Both the position numbers and the translations under genes were made by a program. Positions 13,081 through 25,200 of a DNA stretch of 64,000 bases are shown one piece after another. The stretch's first letter is position 1. Each line of letters opens with the position of its first letter. Below the pieces are notes generated by a model. The model was not told where the DNA came from. It ran no database searches and saw only the letters and a program-made list of their open reading frames with translations. Origin of the DNA: Sphagnum magellanicum (taxonomy: Eukaryota > Streptophyta > Sphagnopsida > Sphagnales > Sphagnaceae); contig CM038925.1 in assembly GCA_021904315.1 (NCBI GenBank), forward strand, positions 11,472,501 through 11,536,500, read 5' to 3'.

Positions 13081-16000
13081 TGATGTCTCACAATGTTAAG
13101 GTCTAAATTACCCAATTGCTCTACAAAAACTTTGACTTTATTATAAGGAACAAACACCCACACTAGACATCCTTCTTTTACAAGAACACAAACTTCATGG
13201 GGAGAAGGCAAAGAACATAGGCTTTAAATTGTGGAAGGGAGATAGTTATTAGTTCATAGAAGTTGCCCTTGGGTACTCTCAACAAATGGAGAAAGTGGGC
13301 AAAAGAGGTGTTTACACATTGATTTCAAAGAGGCTTGTAGTGGCAATTGTGGAAAGTGGGATCTTAATGGAAAATAGAGTGTAGTGGATAATCTTGAAAG
13401 GGTTATCAAGAGGGGATTTGGGAGTGGCAAACATTTATGCCCCTAACAATGCAAGGGAACGATGTTTTCTTTGGGTTGAAATGGTTCAAAAATTACCATA
13501 TGGCTACAAATGGATTTTTGCTAAATATTGGAATATGGTGAAGCAATGTAGAGACAAGTCAACACATGCGGTCATTTGATCTCTCAATCTAAATCACTAA
13601 TTTGGGAGTAGCTCAAGGCACAATTCAAAGTGGAAGACGTATTTGATTCCAAAATCAAACTGAAATATACATGGAATAACTAATGGAAGGTAAGAGCTAG
13701 AGTGATGGCCAAATTAGATAGATTCTATGTGCCTAAGGTTGGAGGGTGTCAACAAGAGGGTTTTGTGGGGAGGTACATGATTTTAGAGGGGATTGCAGTC
13801 TTTCTAATCATTGTACATTTCATTTTTGCTACATTTTCAGTGAACCCAATAGTAAAAGAACAGGAATTTTTCGCATGAATGTCACATTCTTGAGTGACCC
13901 AAATGCCATTGTTAGTATGTCCAAATTGTGGGATGGGTTGAAAGTTCATGTGTCTTTCATGTCTAAGCTTTGTAGGGTGGTTAAACACCATAAGTTCTTT
14001 TGCATAAAAAAGGCAGAGGAGGCCAAATAATAGAGGAAGGATTTGAGGTCTAGGCTAGAGGTTACTCAAGAGAAGCTACAAGTGAATTCCTAGGATGATG
14101 CATCTAGGGCTGCAATAGAGTGCATCGTTGAGGCTTTGAGAGAATTTGAAGAAAAAAATTAATTGACATTAAGATGAAGTCTAGGAAAAATCGTTGAAAA
14201 AAGGCTATTCAATTATTAAAGAATTTTTTGTTGCCTTTAAGGAGCATAGCCCCCAAATCCAAATTATAAAGCTAGAAATCAAGTTAGGTACCGTGGTCTC
14301 CCAATTGAATTAGACAAATGCTACAAAAAAAATTACACCAAATTATATGTTGGTGGAACAAACGAGGGCTTTGGAGAGGTTAAAAAGGCATTCCTAAAGG
14401 TTTGGAAAGAAAATTTTCCTAAGAAAATGAAAAGGAAGCTAGCCCAACACATCACAATAGATGAACTGCAAAAGCCCCAAGACTAAATGGTGTGGTAATA
14501 GAATTTTTCCTCAACATTTGGTTAGTCATAGGAAAGGAATACACTAAGATGGTTCAAACTTCAATCCTAAAAAACAATTTCCACCATTAATCACAAAAGG
14601 GCTAAACACATTGTTGTACAAGGGAGGGGGAGAAGAAACAATTTTCAAATTATCACCCCATCACATTGTTCAATGTTACTTATAAAATCTTTGCCAAGGT
14701 TTTTTAGGTGCGCTTACAACCAACTTTTATGGATGTTATTAGCCAAGATTAGTTAGTTTTCTTACCGTTCAAGTTTATCTTGAGACCCATGAAACAATTT
14801 CATGGGCAAAGAGGTCTAAGCAACCATTGGTGTTCCTTAAGTTAAACTTTTCAAAAGCCTATGACAGAGTGAATTGGAGCTTCATCTTTGGTTGCATGAA
14901 GAATCTAGGGATCCCAACTAAATTCATCAATATGACAAAATTTATTTTCAAGGGAGCTAATTAGAATGTTGTAATCAATGGGAAAGCTTCTAAGGCCTTT
15001 GCAATAAAGAGGGGGGTGCAACAGGGATGCCCCCTAGTGCCATACCTATTCTTAATTGTTGGGAAAACATTTAATACCACGGTCCATGAAGACTTAAGAA
15101 ATGGGAAAATTCAAGGCATACAATTGCCTATGTCTTAGAAGCAATAGGTCATTGCCCAATATGTGGACAACATTAGTTTTACAATTAGAACATCTCAAGT
15201 TAGATTGTTGCATTTGGCAAGTGTATTGGACCTATTCAATTATGCATTAGGTCTTCAAATTAATCATTCCAAATTTGTGGACTTTTGGCTTGGAGGGAAA
15301 AAAGAAGCCAAACCTACTTGGACAAAGGACTTCAACTAGACTTGGGCCTTTCTTGAAACCATCTCCAAGCTCTTAGGGACACCCTTTGGACTCTCTCTTG
15401 GCTCTATTGATGTCGACAATTTTTTATTAAAAAAAGTGCAACACAAATTGAGGTCTTGGTCCACAACAAAACTCTCACTGGTTAGAAGAAAGGTCATAAT
15501 GAATATTATCCTTTTCTCATCCCTTTGGTATTTTGTTAATGTGTGGGTAGGTATTAGGCAAGGAGTTCAAAAGGTCAACCATTTGTTGAAAAACTACCTC
15601 TAATCTGGGTCCGCCCATAATTGTCGATGTCGAATGGCACGGGATCAATGTTGTGAGGAAAAACAAAAAGTGGGGGGGTTAGGTCTAGTGGATCCAATTG
15701 AGGCCATGGAAGCAATGTAATCCAAGTGGGTAATTCACACCTTAGAACCAAGGGACTCCAATTTACAAGTTTTCCTTTAGTATAGGTTAAGAAACTACCA
15801 ACCCCACATGGGAGGTAGATGGGTCCCTAATCAAGAGTGGTGTTTGCAAATTGGACACCAAAAAGCACCATGATTCGCTCTATGGATTTGAATAGGCAGG
15901 GCATGGGCTAGAATGGTGAAAGAATTAAAGTTTAATTCTCTTCAAAACCTTGGTGATATCTTGGCATTAAGCTTTTGGTGGAACAAAATAATCTAGCCCT

Positions 16001-16354
16001 AGGATATGGGTTTTTTAAAAATAGAACAATAAAGCTACACGCACTGGGGTGGGCAACAATTGAGGATGTATGGGTGGTAGCAGAAGGTAATTTGCTTCTA
16101 TTGAAAAGATGGTTGACAAGTTTGTTTTGTCCTTGGAAGAACTTACTTATGGGAAAATTGTTACCAAACTAGAAGAAATATGGGGGAACCAATTAAAGTC
16201 ATGAGACAACAATGACACCATTAGGGAGTGGATTGGACTATTTGAAGATAATGAACCTCTACCTATGGTGATTTGCCAAATGAACTTTAAAAAATTGCAT
16301 GCTTAGATAATTGAAGAGACCTCATGGTAGAAATCCACTTACTAATCTAGTGTG
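13081..16354 (+). pseudogene. LINE ORF2 relic: endonuclease and reverse transcriptase
   Basis: ORF2 of L1-type elements encodes the endonuclease and reverse transcriptase used for target-primed insertion. The endonuclease part starts near 13081 (SHNV, then GLNYP in another frame), contains DILLLQEHKL at about 13160-13190 with the expected Gln-Glu, and GDLGVANIYAPN at about 13410-13445. Reverse transcriptase covers about 14500-15500: FLKLNFSKAYDRV from 14833 and GVQQGCPL near 15015. The catalytic box is YVDN (15160-15171) instead of YADD, and the first palm Asp is Asn (14845-14847), so two of the three catalytic positions are altered. GGLGLVDPIEAMEAM near 15673-15717 is the usual post-RT segment. 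Many stops confirm a dead copy. The rest resumes at about 17534. Confidence 0.8.
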
Positions 16355-17533
16355 TGGGAAATATTTGGATGAAACTTCTTGCGTTGCATTTATGTCCTTG
16401 AGTGATTTTTCCTTTGATAATTTTTTTTCTTGAGAATTGTTACTTAATTTGGTAGAGAAAAAAAAACAAAAGTATGTTATATTAAAATTAACGTAATGTT
16501 ATATTACAACATCAAGTTTTGATTTTTTGGATGCTTCAAGGTGCACATGACATTTTTGCTCTTGTAATATAGTTTTAAAAGGCTAATTGGTAGCCAAAAC
16601 ATTTCACTATTGGTTTGTTTGAAGTAATAGAAATTATTGGTCAAGCCTTATAGTAAGAAATTTGATAGAACTTTTGGATGAATATGGGTCAAAGAAAATT
16701 ATTTTTGCTTATGTAAAAGATGAGGGGTCAAATATGAATGTTATGACAATTATTTTTAAGTTTATTATGAGTCGTGAGTGTCTAGGTTTGGAGGAAAGCT
16801 TTCAAGGTTCCTATTTTGGCCATGGTTTTTCTAAAGCTTATTAATATGTAACAATAAATGAGAAAATGTGTCAAAATCTCAAGTATGTTTTTATTAAGTA
16901 TGTTCAATCAAATTTGCAAAAATGTATAACTTGGTTTAAGAAATTTGGAAAATGCAAACAAAAATGAAACAAGGCTTGTAAAAAGTGTTATATTTGTACC
17001 CAAAAAAAATAAAATCTAGTTAAGACAAGGTAATTATTTTTCACTTAAAATTTTTTTAACAATCATTTCGTGGTCTTTATTTGAACATAGATAATTTACA
17101 TTTTAGGTTTGTTATTTGGATTATAATTTGAAAATATTAACATTGAATGTTAAATTTGGTTTGTAGGTTTGACTTTAAAGTGATTATGTTCCAAAAAACT
17201 TTACAATTTTGGACTGTTATCACACTTTGTTATAGCAAACAAAATTTTATCATAATTAATGGAAGAGTATCTTCTTTTTACATGGCACATTTATCAAATA
17301 ATTGTTGACTACCTTTCCTAGTTGTGAGTGTTTTTGGGTGAAAGCACAATCAAGTATACATTTTGTGATCCTTGTCAAGAAAAATATAAAATAATTATAA
17401 ACTAAACCTTAGCCTTAACCTATAAAATTTTAAATTATTTATTTCAATGATTAACTTGAACATGTTATTTGAATTTATGTCAATGATATTGAAGAATCAG
17501 ACATTTAACATGACCAGTGCTTGGGTGGGAAAT
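16355..17533. mobile_element. Insertion inside the LINE carrying hAT-like transposase
   Basis: The LINE is interrupted here. TGGGAAAT occurs at 16355-16362 and again at 17526-17533, just where LINE-like sequence stops and resumes; 8 bp is the target duplication length of hAT transposons. The interval holds a hAT transposase fragment. No clear terminal inverted repeats were found immediately inside the duplications, so the exact ends remain uncertain. Confidence 0.45.
16590..16990 (+). pseudogene. hAT-family transposase fragment
   Basis: The forward frames read HFTIGLFEVIEIIGQAL, then after a stop LIELLDEYG..IFAYVKDEGSN, GLEESFQGSYFGHGFSKAY, and after another stop YVTINEKMCQNLKYV and LQKCITWFKK. 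These strings match the central part of plant hAT-type (BED zinc finger) transposases as I remember them, and parallel the minus-strand copy at 31.8-33.3 kb, which has YQGTCFGHAYSKSC and KVCRGLKHFSIKSIHANL at the same place. Only the middle third is present, with in-frame stops. It is a remnant of a cut-and-paste DNA transposon that landed in the LINE. Confidence 0.6.
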
Positions 17534-18160
17534 GTAACAACTTTACATCCCACAAGAGGTGAAAATTTTCACAATAGGTTCACAATCTAAGACATTGACC
17601 CCCACAGAAATAGAGGGGACAAAAATGGGTGATAATCATAGTAGGGAAGGCAAGGTGGCATTTGTTAGAATTGTTAAAGTGGTGAGAGGCCCCAAAAGAG
17701 TGCACCACCTAATGTTTTTAAACAAAATAGGCTCTTTAAAACCTAAGCCCAATACATACATGTGGAAAGGAGGGGAACCCTTCCTCTCCTCTACAACTAC
17801 ATTAGGTAGAAAGATGTTGATTTAATGGTTAAACCAAAGGTGAACATTGTGGAAAAAAGATGGTTCAAACTATTGTCATCCTCCTTCAAGCTTAAGTGGG
17901 CCAACACATGGAACAAAATGTGTAGCAAGAAAGAAGCTAGCTTCATCTAGGCTATTTGGAACTATGCCATGGCATTGAATTTGTGGAAAGCTAAAGTGGA
18001 TGGCTTAATCAACCAAGGTTGCTTGTTATGGGTAAATGTAAATTGTAATGGTTCAATATCAACAAAAATTACATTCCCTACAAGTCCATACAAGATTTTT
18101 TTAAATGATTCAAATGGACATGGTTGTTACTTTAAAATATATTATTATTCTATTCTTTGA
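17534..18160 (+). pseudogene. LINE ORF2 C-terminal relic (zf-RVT region)
   Basis: This is the continuation of the interrupted LINE ORF2. The best part is about 17850-18030: RWFKLLSSSFKLKWANTWNK, then KEASFIAIWNYAMALNLW with one stop removed, then KAKVDGLINQGCLL. This has the Trp/Leu spacing of the zf-RVT domain that ends plant LINE reverse transcriptases. The expected Cys-x-x-Cys is only partly kept. Upstream frames (17559-17825) are presumably also ORF2 but carry no motif I recognise. The 3' end and poly(A) tail could not be placed. Confidence 0.5.
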
Positions 18161-20512
18161 ATAATATATGTTCAATCATACACAAACCTTACCAAATCTA
18201 TGTGAAAACTTGTATTTAATGTAGCTGATATCATTTTAAAATTTGAAAGTCCTAAAAGTAAAACCCACAAAGTGCATAAAAATAATGCCCCATTGTAAAC
18301 TCTCAAAAACATATGTTTTTGGGACCAAAAACTTGAAAAACAAGCAAAAATTGCAACTCATATGAACTTATGAAGTTATGGTCAAATTTTAACCATTCAA
18401 AAGTCCTTACTATTAAACGATTAAAGTTTTCAAAGAAAAGATTCTTCATATGAGTTTATAATCTTGTACTACATTATATAATGAATCCCAATAACAAATT
18501 TGGAATTTGAATCAATATAAAATTTTCTATTTTGTGATGTTCTAATTAAACGACGAATCCATAATTTTTGATTTCAAAAGTCCATTACTACTAACAAATG
18601 AATTTTTTATTAATAAATAACCACACGATTCTTTTCACAATGAATTTATTAGTTTAGATCCAAGTCCCAATTAGTAGATCTAAAGATATATTAATCACCA
18701 TATGCATTTAAATAAAGAATACCTAGAAAAAAAACATGGTTTTGTCACAAAAGTGAACCACTGTAGCTTTGCATCTACCCTTATGTGAAAATGGAGAAAA
18801 ATCATCATGCATCGGTTTGGGGAGTGTAAATATGCACAACGGGCTTGGGATTATACAAAGGCTATTGTGTGCAAGTTGGGGCTAAACCATTTCAACTTGC
18901 TTCTCCAATGCAATGGAAGCATGTTATTTTCACCGCTAGGGTTTAGGGGCCAACTGGTTTTCAAATGCTGAACATCTCAACACTGGTTTTAGAATGTGTT
19001 GGTTGATTCTCTTATTAATGCTATTTGGAAACTAATTTCCAAATCCTAATTATGCAGAATATGTGTGTTTCCATCTTCATGCATAGACCCAAAATTATAA
19101 TGAAAGAATCATCAATTCTAGTTACTTCAAAAAACTTAAAGAATCAAGGTTTTCATTCCAATTTGGAATTGATGGTTATTTGATTTTAATTTTCCCCTAC
19201 AGAACTGAAACCAAAGTTACTCTCAAGTATTCTAAAATGTTTAAAGAACCAAAATTGATGATTCTCAAAAAAATTCAATGAATCACATAACACTGGTTTA
19301 GAGGGTCAAATTGGGGCTATACATTTTATGCTGGGGATGAAGGCACGCTCCCCTGGGCCTCCCTTAATTTTGGGGCTTACACCTTGGGCGACTGCCTTCA
19401 AGTCTATGACCATCAAATTAGGGAAACCCCTGGACACAGACCTTTTTGGTTGCTTTGTCTGATGGTGAAAAGAATGGTGAGTTAAAATAATTTTTATTGT
19501 TTAAAGTAGTAGTATTAAAAAGAAAAATGTCCAATTTATACTACTACTACAAATGATTTTTTTAACTAATTTTTTTAAAAAATGCTGGGCTCCGAAGATT
19601 TAATAGCTGAAGAAAGGACAAAATAAGAAGAAAAAAAGAGTTTAATTAATTATTTCATTTTCTTTCGTTTGATTTAAGGAATTTTAAATGTACAAGTTGG
19701 AAGCTTCTATTGCAATGGTCATTTTTTTACTACTTTGTAATCCAAATTCCACCTACTTCCTTCCTTCCATATGGCAATGAACTTTTGTCCCAGAAAATGA
19801 TGATCATAAGTTTTTGTAGAAAGGATGACATGCACTCTTTCTTCTTATTGTTGATTGACTCTTTCTTCTCTTATTGTGTTTTTGTACATTTTTCATATGT
19901 TTTCAATTAGTTAAAAAATCTCCAATCCATTTATGATTAATATAGCTTTGATTGGTTTTTTTTTGTCATTTGTTGAATTATTTTATTATATTCTAGTTTT
20001 TCTTTCTTGACCCTCTTTCTTTTTCTTCTTCTTCTTTGTTATGGTCTAGTTTTCATCCTTCAATGAAGAACTTCCAGTACCAATAGCAACAGAATTAGGG
20101 TTCTTTTTTTCAATTTTGTCGTTTTTCCCAAATGTTTTTGTCACCACAATGCACAAATTCGCCAAATAAAAAATGCTAAGTAGAATGGCTTGGATATTGT
20201 ACGTTAGATGAAGTACATCCAAAGTATGGCCTTGAAATGGTAGGGCGAAAATGGGTTTGGACATTGGACTAGGAAATCTTCACAAGGCCAGGTAAAGAAG
20301 AAGCCTTTCATATTTGTCAAGCATAATGATGGGCCCAAATGGTGACGTTTAAATAGTCTCTTACCTTATACTATCTATTTTTTCATGTTTATGGGTTAGG
20401 ATAGGGAAATATCATAGCACCTCAGTGGATTTGGCATGAGAATGTCAAATAATTAATTTAATTTTAGTTTCCTTTCAACACTTGAGTTTTTAATTCTGAA
20501 CATTTTGGCAAT
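18161..20512. other. Spacer, no gene recognised
   Basis: AT-rich DNA. The phrase AACACTGGTTT occurs near 18978 and again near 19290 about 300 bp apart, which might mark an eroded repeat. No coding domain was found. Confidence 0.5.
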
Positions 20513-20539
20513 TTATATATATATATATATATATATATA
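20513..20539. repeat. (TA)n microsatellite
   Basis: About 13 uninterrupted TA dinucleotides. Confidence 0.95.
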
Positions 20540-22109
20540 AAGGTTTTTTAATAAAATAATTTAAATTATTTTAGTGATTAGGTGAATCTCTATTTAATAT
20601 CTTCTTTCCAAATGACCTGAGATCAAACTTTTACATCTTAAGCAACTTTTTTAAAATTTTGAAAAAGTAAAAAATAAGGTAATTTATGCCAAAGCAACCA
20701 AGGTACTATGATAATGAACTCACTATGTTGGATTTGATAAATAGTGGTAGATGCCCAAATAGAGGGTATCGGTCGACCTCCTCAAATGACAAAATAAAAA
20801 CTTTGATATCTGACCCAACCTTTGTAGACATGGGCTTTCTTCGGATGCTATAGCACCATGCTTTTTAGGTGGTCACCAAATCCAGCCTTTTTACCACTCC
20901 TTGGGTGCTTAACTTTTTCTATGTTGATTCCAAGACAATCACTTGTCCACACTCAAGACTTGTTGGGTCCTCCTTGATGCTCTTCCTTTGAGCGGAGGAG
21001 GTCTTACTTTCATGACTCACCTAGTAGTAGTAGTGTTTCCTCCGGATATTGCTTTTTATTTTTGGGGTTGATAAGGAAATGGGAGATGGCTTCAAAACTT
21101 TATTCCAAAGAGACACCCAACAACCCCCCCAAGAAAATCAAATAAATCATAAGGGGGTGTGATGCTATAGGCTAGTAGTGCCCTTCTCAAAATGTTCCTT
21201 TAGTTTCTTTAGCACACGACATTTGCCGTCTATCAAAGAAAAGCATGGCCTTTGGTGTGGTCACATTTGCCAACGAAAAAGCAAAGTCCCAACAAATGAG
21301 ATTTTGTACATGGTTTTGTTGGTACATGGATTCGGAGATTTGGCACATAATCTCAAAAACCACGTGCAACAAAAATCTTGTGGAATATGAAAAAGGAAGC
21401 GACTTGCTCCATATTCAAACCTAAATATTGAATCCTCCTATTGAATTGCAAGAATCAATATGTACACTTGAATTTGTTGCAAACATCATCTATCATGGAA
21501 GGAAGGAGATGGGTGTATTAACATGCCTATATATTTTGTTAGTCCATTCTGAAAGCATCAAACCAATGGCCAAGGTGATTAAAATTGATGATCACCGTAC
21601 ATGTGGTATGTGAGCTCAATTCAACATTGAGGGCCATGTTAATTGTAACCAATGATTTTTTTATATATTAAAAAAATTGGGGAATTTTCGCAAACTATGG
21701 TTTTTTTTTTTTTCCCCCAATTTTGTGAAATTAGGAAAATTGGTTTGTTACCTTGATTTTGTAACCTACAAATACCAACTCGGGATAGGACCATGATAGT
21801 AAAGAATCAAGGGCTCGATTAATCTGAAATTTTTAATCATCTGGGCCAGAGAGATCCCTCAAAGTACACAGAGAAACCAAAAGACAAAAAAGGGTTTCCG
21901 TCCAACTACAAAAAAGGGTCCTCAAAGAATGGACCGTGGAAGGCCAATTCTGGCACGTAAACCATTACTTAGCAACCCATTTATGTACAACAAAAGGTGA
22001 AGGTTATCATGAACCTAAACATATGAAGATTGTAGGCATCCGAGGAAGGGAGTTCTCTTACACCTACTCCTTCAAAGTAGGGGGGAGGGGGTGGGAGATC
22101 GTAAGGCTA
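20540..22109. other. Spacer with unidentified frame at about 21.2-21.6 kb
   Basis: Mostly without features. Around 21210-21640 one forward frame stays open apart from two stops and reads, in part, SKKSMAFGVVTFANEKAKSQ and later ELQESICTLEFVANIIYHGR. It has ordinary amino-acid composition and might be an eroded gene fragment, but I could not assign a family. Confidence 0.3.
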
Positions 22110-22210
22110 AGGACTCCTGAGTGGGAAGGATCTTAAGCCTACTTAAGATTAGGAGCCTTACTCCTAAAAGGTCCTAAACCTACTTTAGATCCCACCCACT
22201 CTTAAGGAGA
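22110..22210. repeat. Imperfect inverted repeat (foldback)
   Basis: The left arm contains CTGAGTGGGAAGGATCTTAAG and the right arm, read on the other strand, CTTAAGAGTGGGTGGGATCT. Further short TTAGG/CCTAA pairs lie between them. It is a GC-richer island, probably a small foldback element. Confidence 0.4.
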
Positions 22211-25200
22211 TAGTGTCCCTCCTAAAAAAGAGGGAAATTCATGGGTATAAGGTGCATTCCAAATAAAGTACTAAATTCCTTTGAGCCTTTATGGCTTGGA
22301 GTGAACTTAGAGTCTTATAAATATTTGGGATTTACTAGTTTAAAGAAGACCATAGTGGAATAGCAAACACACCCATTCAATAAATCTATCATCAAATTCT
22401 TGCATATTCTATAGTACTTCAATGAGCATGAATAATATGTTGGTTTATAAGGAAGGTTAACAAATAAATACCATCCAACTTTCCTTAAACCCTAAACATT
22501 ATAGATTGGTTTTTGAATGAAACCTCAAATGTTTGGAACATTTCATATGAGAGTTATTCATAAAGCCTTGAAAACCTTGGGTTTCTATTTTTAGGTCTAG
22601 CTAAAAGGACTGATGAACATGAAAAGGCATGACATGAGGTTGCCAAAAGGAAAAAAATGAGGATGAAATTCATTTTTGCTCCCTAACTTAGGATCACCTA
22701 AATTTTGTCTTACATCATGAGTTTTGTGATGATTGCAATGGTCATTGTAAAGTGCAAGGGGTTTTTGTTGTGTTCTTGTGTTGTGAGTTTGTGAGGGATT
22801 TGTCTTGTCTTGTCACAAGAGTTGAAGACTTGAACATGTTTGAAAAAACAACACAAGAAACTTACACACATATTTCTTGTGTTTTGAACCTTAGCAATTT
22901 TTTCATGGATATGGCACAATGATGGAATAAAAGACTAAAGAAGGTAAATGAATGTCAAACCTACTAGAGTTCACATGTCTATGGAGCCATAGCTCTTGTT
23001 TGTGTCAATTCTTGTTGTTCTTTCTTGGTTGTTATCTTACTTTAGTCTAGGTAGGAATTCTTTTTAAGTCCTTTGCATTGGTGGGATAGTAATAATAGGT
23101 TTAATAAGGAAAGTAAATGTAGTTTATGTTGATGGAAAAGGTCACTGCAGCTTGTTTTTGTTCTTGTAATACCATTTATGACTAGGATGTGGAAAACACA
23201 TGGTTTATTAGTTTGATCTAGACTTATGGTCCTAAAAAAGGGAGAGGTACCCATATTCAAACACAAGAAAACACTAGAAAAACTTTACTTTAAAGTCCAA
23301 CAAAACCCACCGTGGGTGGCAACAAAGATAACTTCAATGGCATTAGGCATAGTGTTATTGATCTATTGGTGGTTTGCTCTTATGAACATGTGAAACATTG
23401 TTAGTATTCATATATTTTGAATTATGTCTAAAAATCCACTTTCTTGGTTGGTGCCAACCAACTTATGATATGTATTGATCTATTTTTAATGCACCTAGAT
23501 TACAAGAAGCATAATTATGACTTGGAGATGTCACAATGCTCATAATCATTTTGCAATGGAAACTACAATACAAGCACATGTTGATCCCAAGACGTATTTG
23601 CAAGGTTGCACTTGAAAAGGGTAGTTGTGTTGATCAATGTGTCATTGAATGTGGATGGGATTCAAATTTTTTGTGATGAATAGCTTGGTTGACATGTATG
23701 CAAAGGCTAGAAGCATTGAGGATTCTATAGAATTTTGTGCAAGTTTATAAAGTTTGCAACTATATATATATATGCTTCAATATTTGTTTCTTCAAATGCA
23801 TTCTTTCATTGTTCTTTGAAATTAGTAGTTTGCAAATTTTGTTTGCTCATATAGTTTTGGGGGAATGTGCTTTGGAAACGCAAGACTACTCAACACTATT
23901 TGCATTTTTTGACTTGCTTGTAAGGAATTTTGGTCTTTGATTCTTCAATCAATTTTTCTTTCTATGTGCAAACTTCAACTCCATTTTCTTTTGTCTACTT
24001 GATGAAAACAAAGCCTAACTGGAGGGAATTACAACACTTGCAAATAAGGTTTGTGTTTCATACCAAGGAATAATTAAGGACAAAGTGAATAAGAAAAAAG
24101 AAGATTGCATAAAAGTTTGAATTTTCAATATTATTATTTGATAGGAAGAAAAAGTAGTAGTATTAGCAATGATGGTAATAATGTGTTCAACAAGATGTTC
24201 TCTTGAGATGTGGTCACTTGGGATGCCATGGTATTGAGACATGTGAAAAGCAACCAAAAGCAAAAGGCACTACAATTATTTTGACAAATGCCTAAAAACT
24301 TGAATAAATCCTTAGGTCCAAACCCTAACCCTAATAATAACATATCCAAACTCTACCATAAAAGATCATTGCTTCAAACTCTAACATTGAAATGTTCATC
24401 CCCATGATGTGACCTTTGCAACAAAAAGAACACCCCCTTTAACTTTACGCCTCATTAACTAGTGTAAGAAAAAAAATGCATTATCATTATAACATGAAAA
24501 GTTCCACATCCCTTGTACATTGTTAAAGACCTTCATTGCACCATCACCTTCCTCACCTCAAAGGTATGTCCCTTACTAGGACCACATGCTACTTTCATAC
24601 AACTTTTTTGGTGTTCATTATGTTGTTGGTTCCCCTTCCATCCAAAGATTTAGAATAGTTGAAATTTCTTTTTGTTGTTTTATGCACATTGAAAGAACAT
24701 TGAAGGAGTGGGTATGAGTTTCCAATGCCTCTAGCAAGCATGTTCATAGGTAAGTCCCCTCCCTTTTGTTCAATGCTTTAAAACAACACAAACACAATGA
24801 ACATGATAAAACTACATGAGGGTTGACAACTCTTTGCATTTTTTTCTATTTGTCATGTCATAAGGTAGCCCAAAGGCTAACAATGTTTTGTGATATCCTT
24901 CGTGGTCTTCATCATTGTCCATTGTTGTTGCAACCCCACATCATTTTACGAAATCGAGCTATTCATATCTACCTTTGTGGTCATATTTGTCATCATTTAT
25001 TGTTTTCCTATGGCTTTTGTTTTTTTATTATTTTATAGACTTGCCACTATGAGGGAGTTGGGCTCATGGTGGCCTTTGTGGTGGTGATGATGATCATATG
25101 TTGAAACCAGAAGAAGATTGGTTCCCCACAATTTTATTTTATTTTTGCTAGTCGAGTGTTCATGGTCATTGCTATCAACTATTATAATTGTATTGTCCAA

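Noticed and set aside
24310-24335. Interstitial telomere
   Set aside because: Only two CCCTAA-like words, expected by chance.
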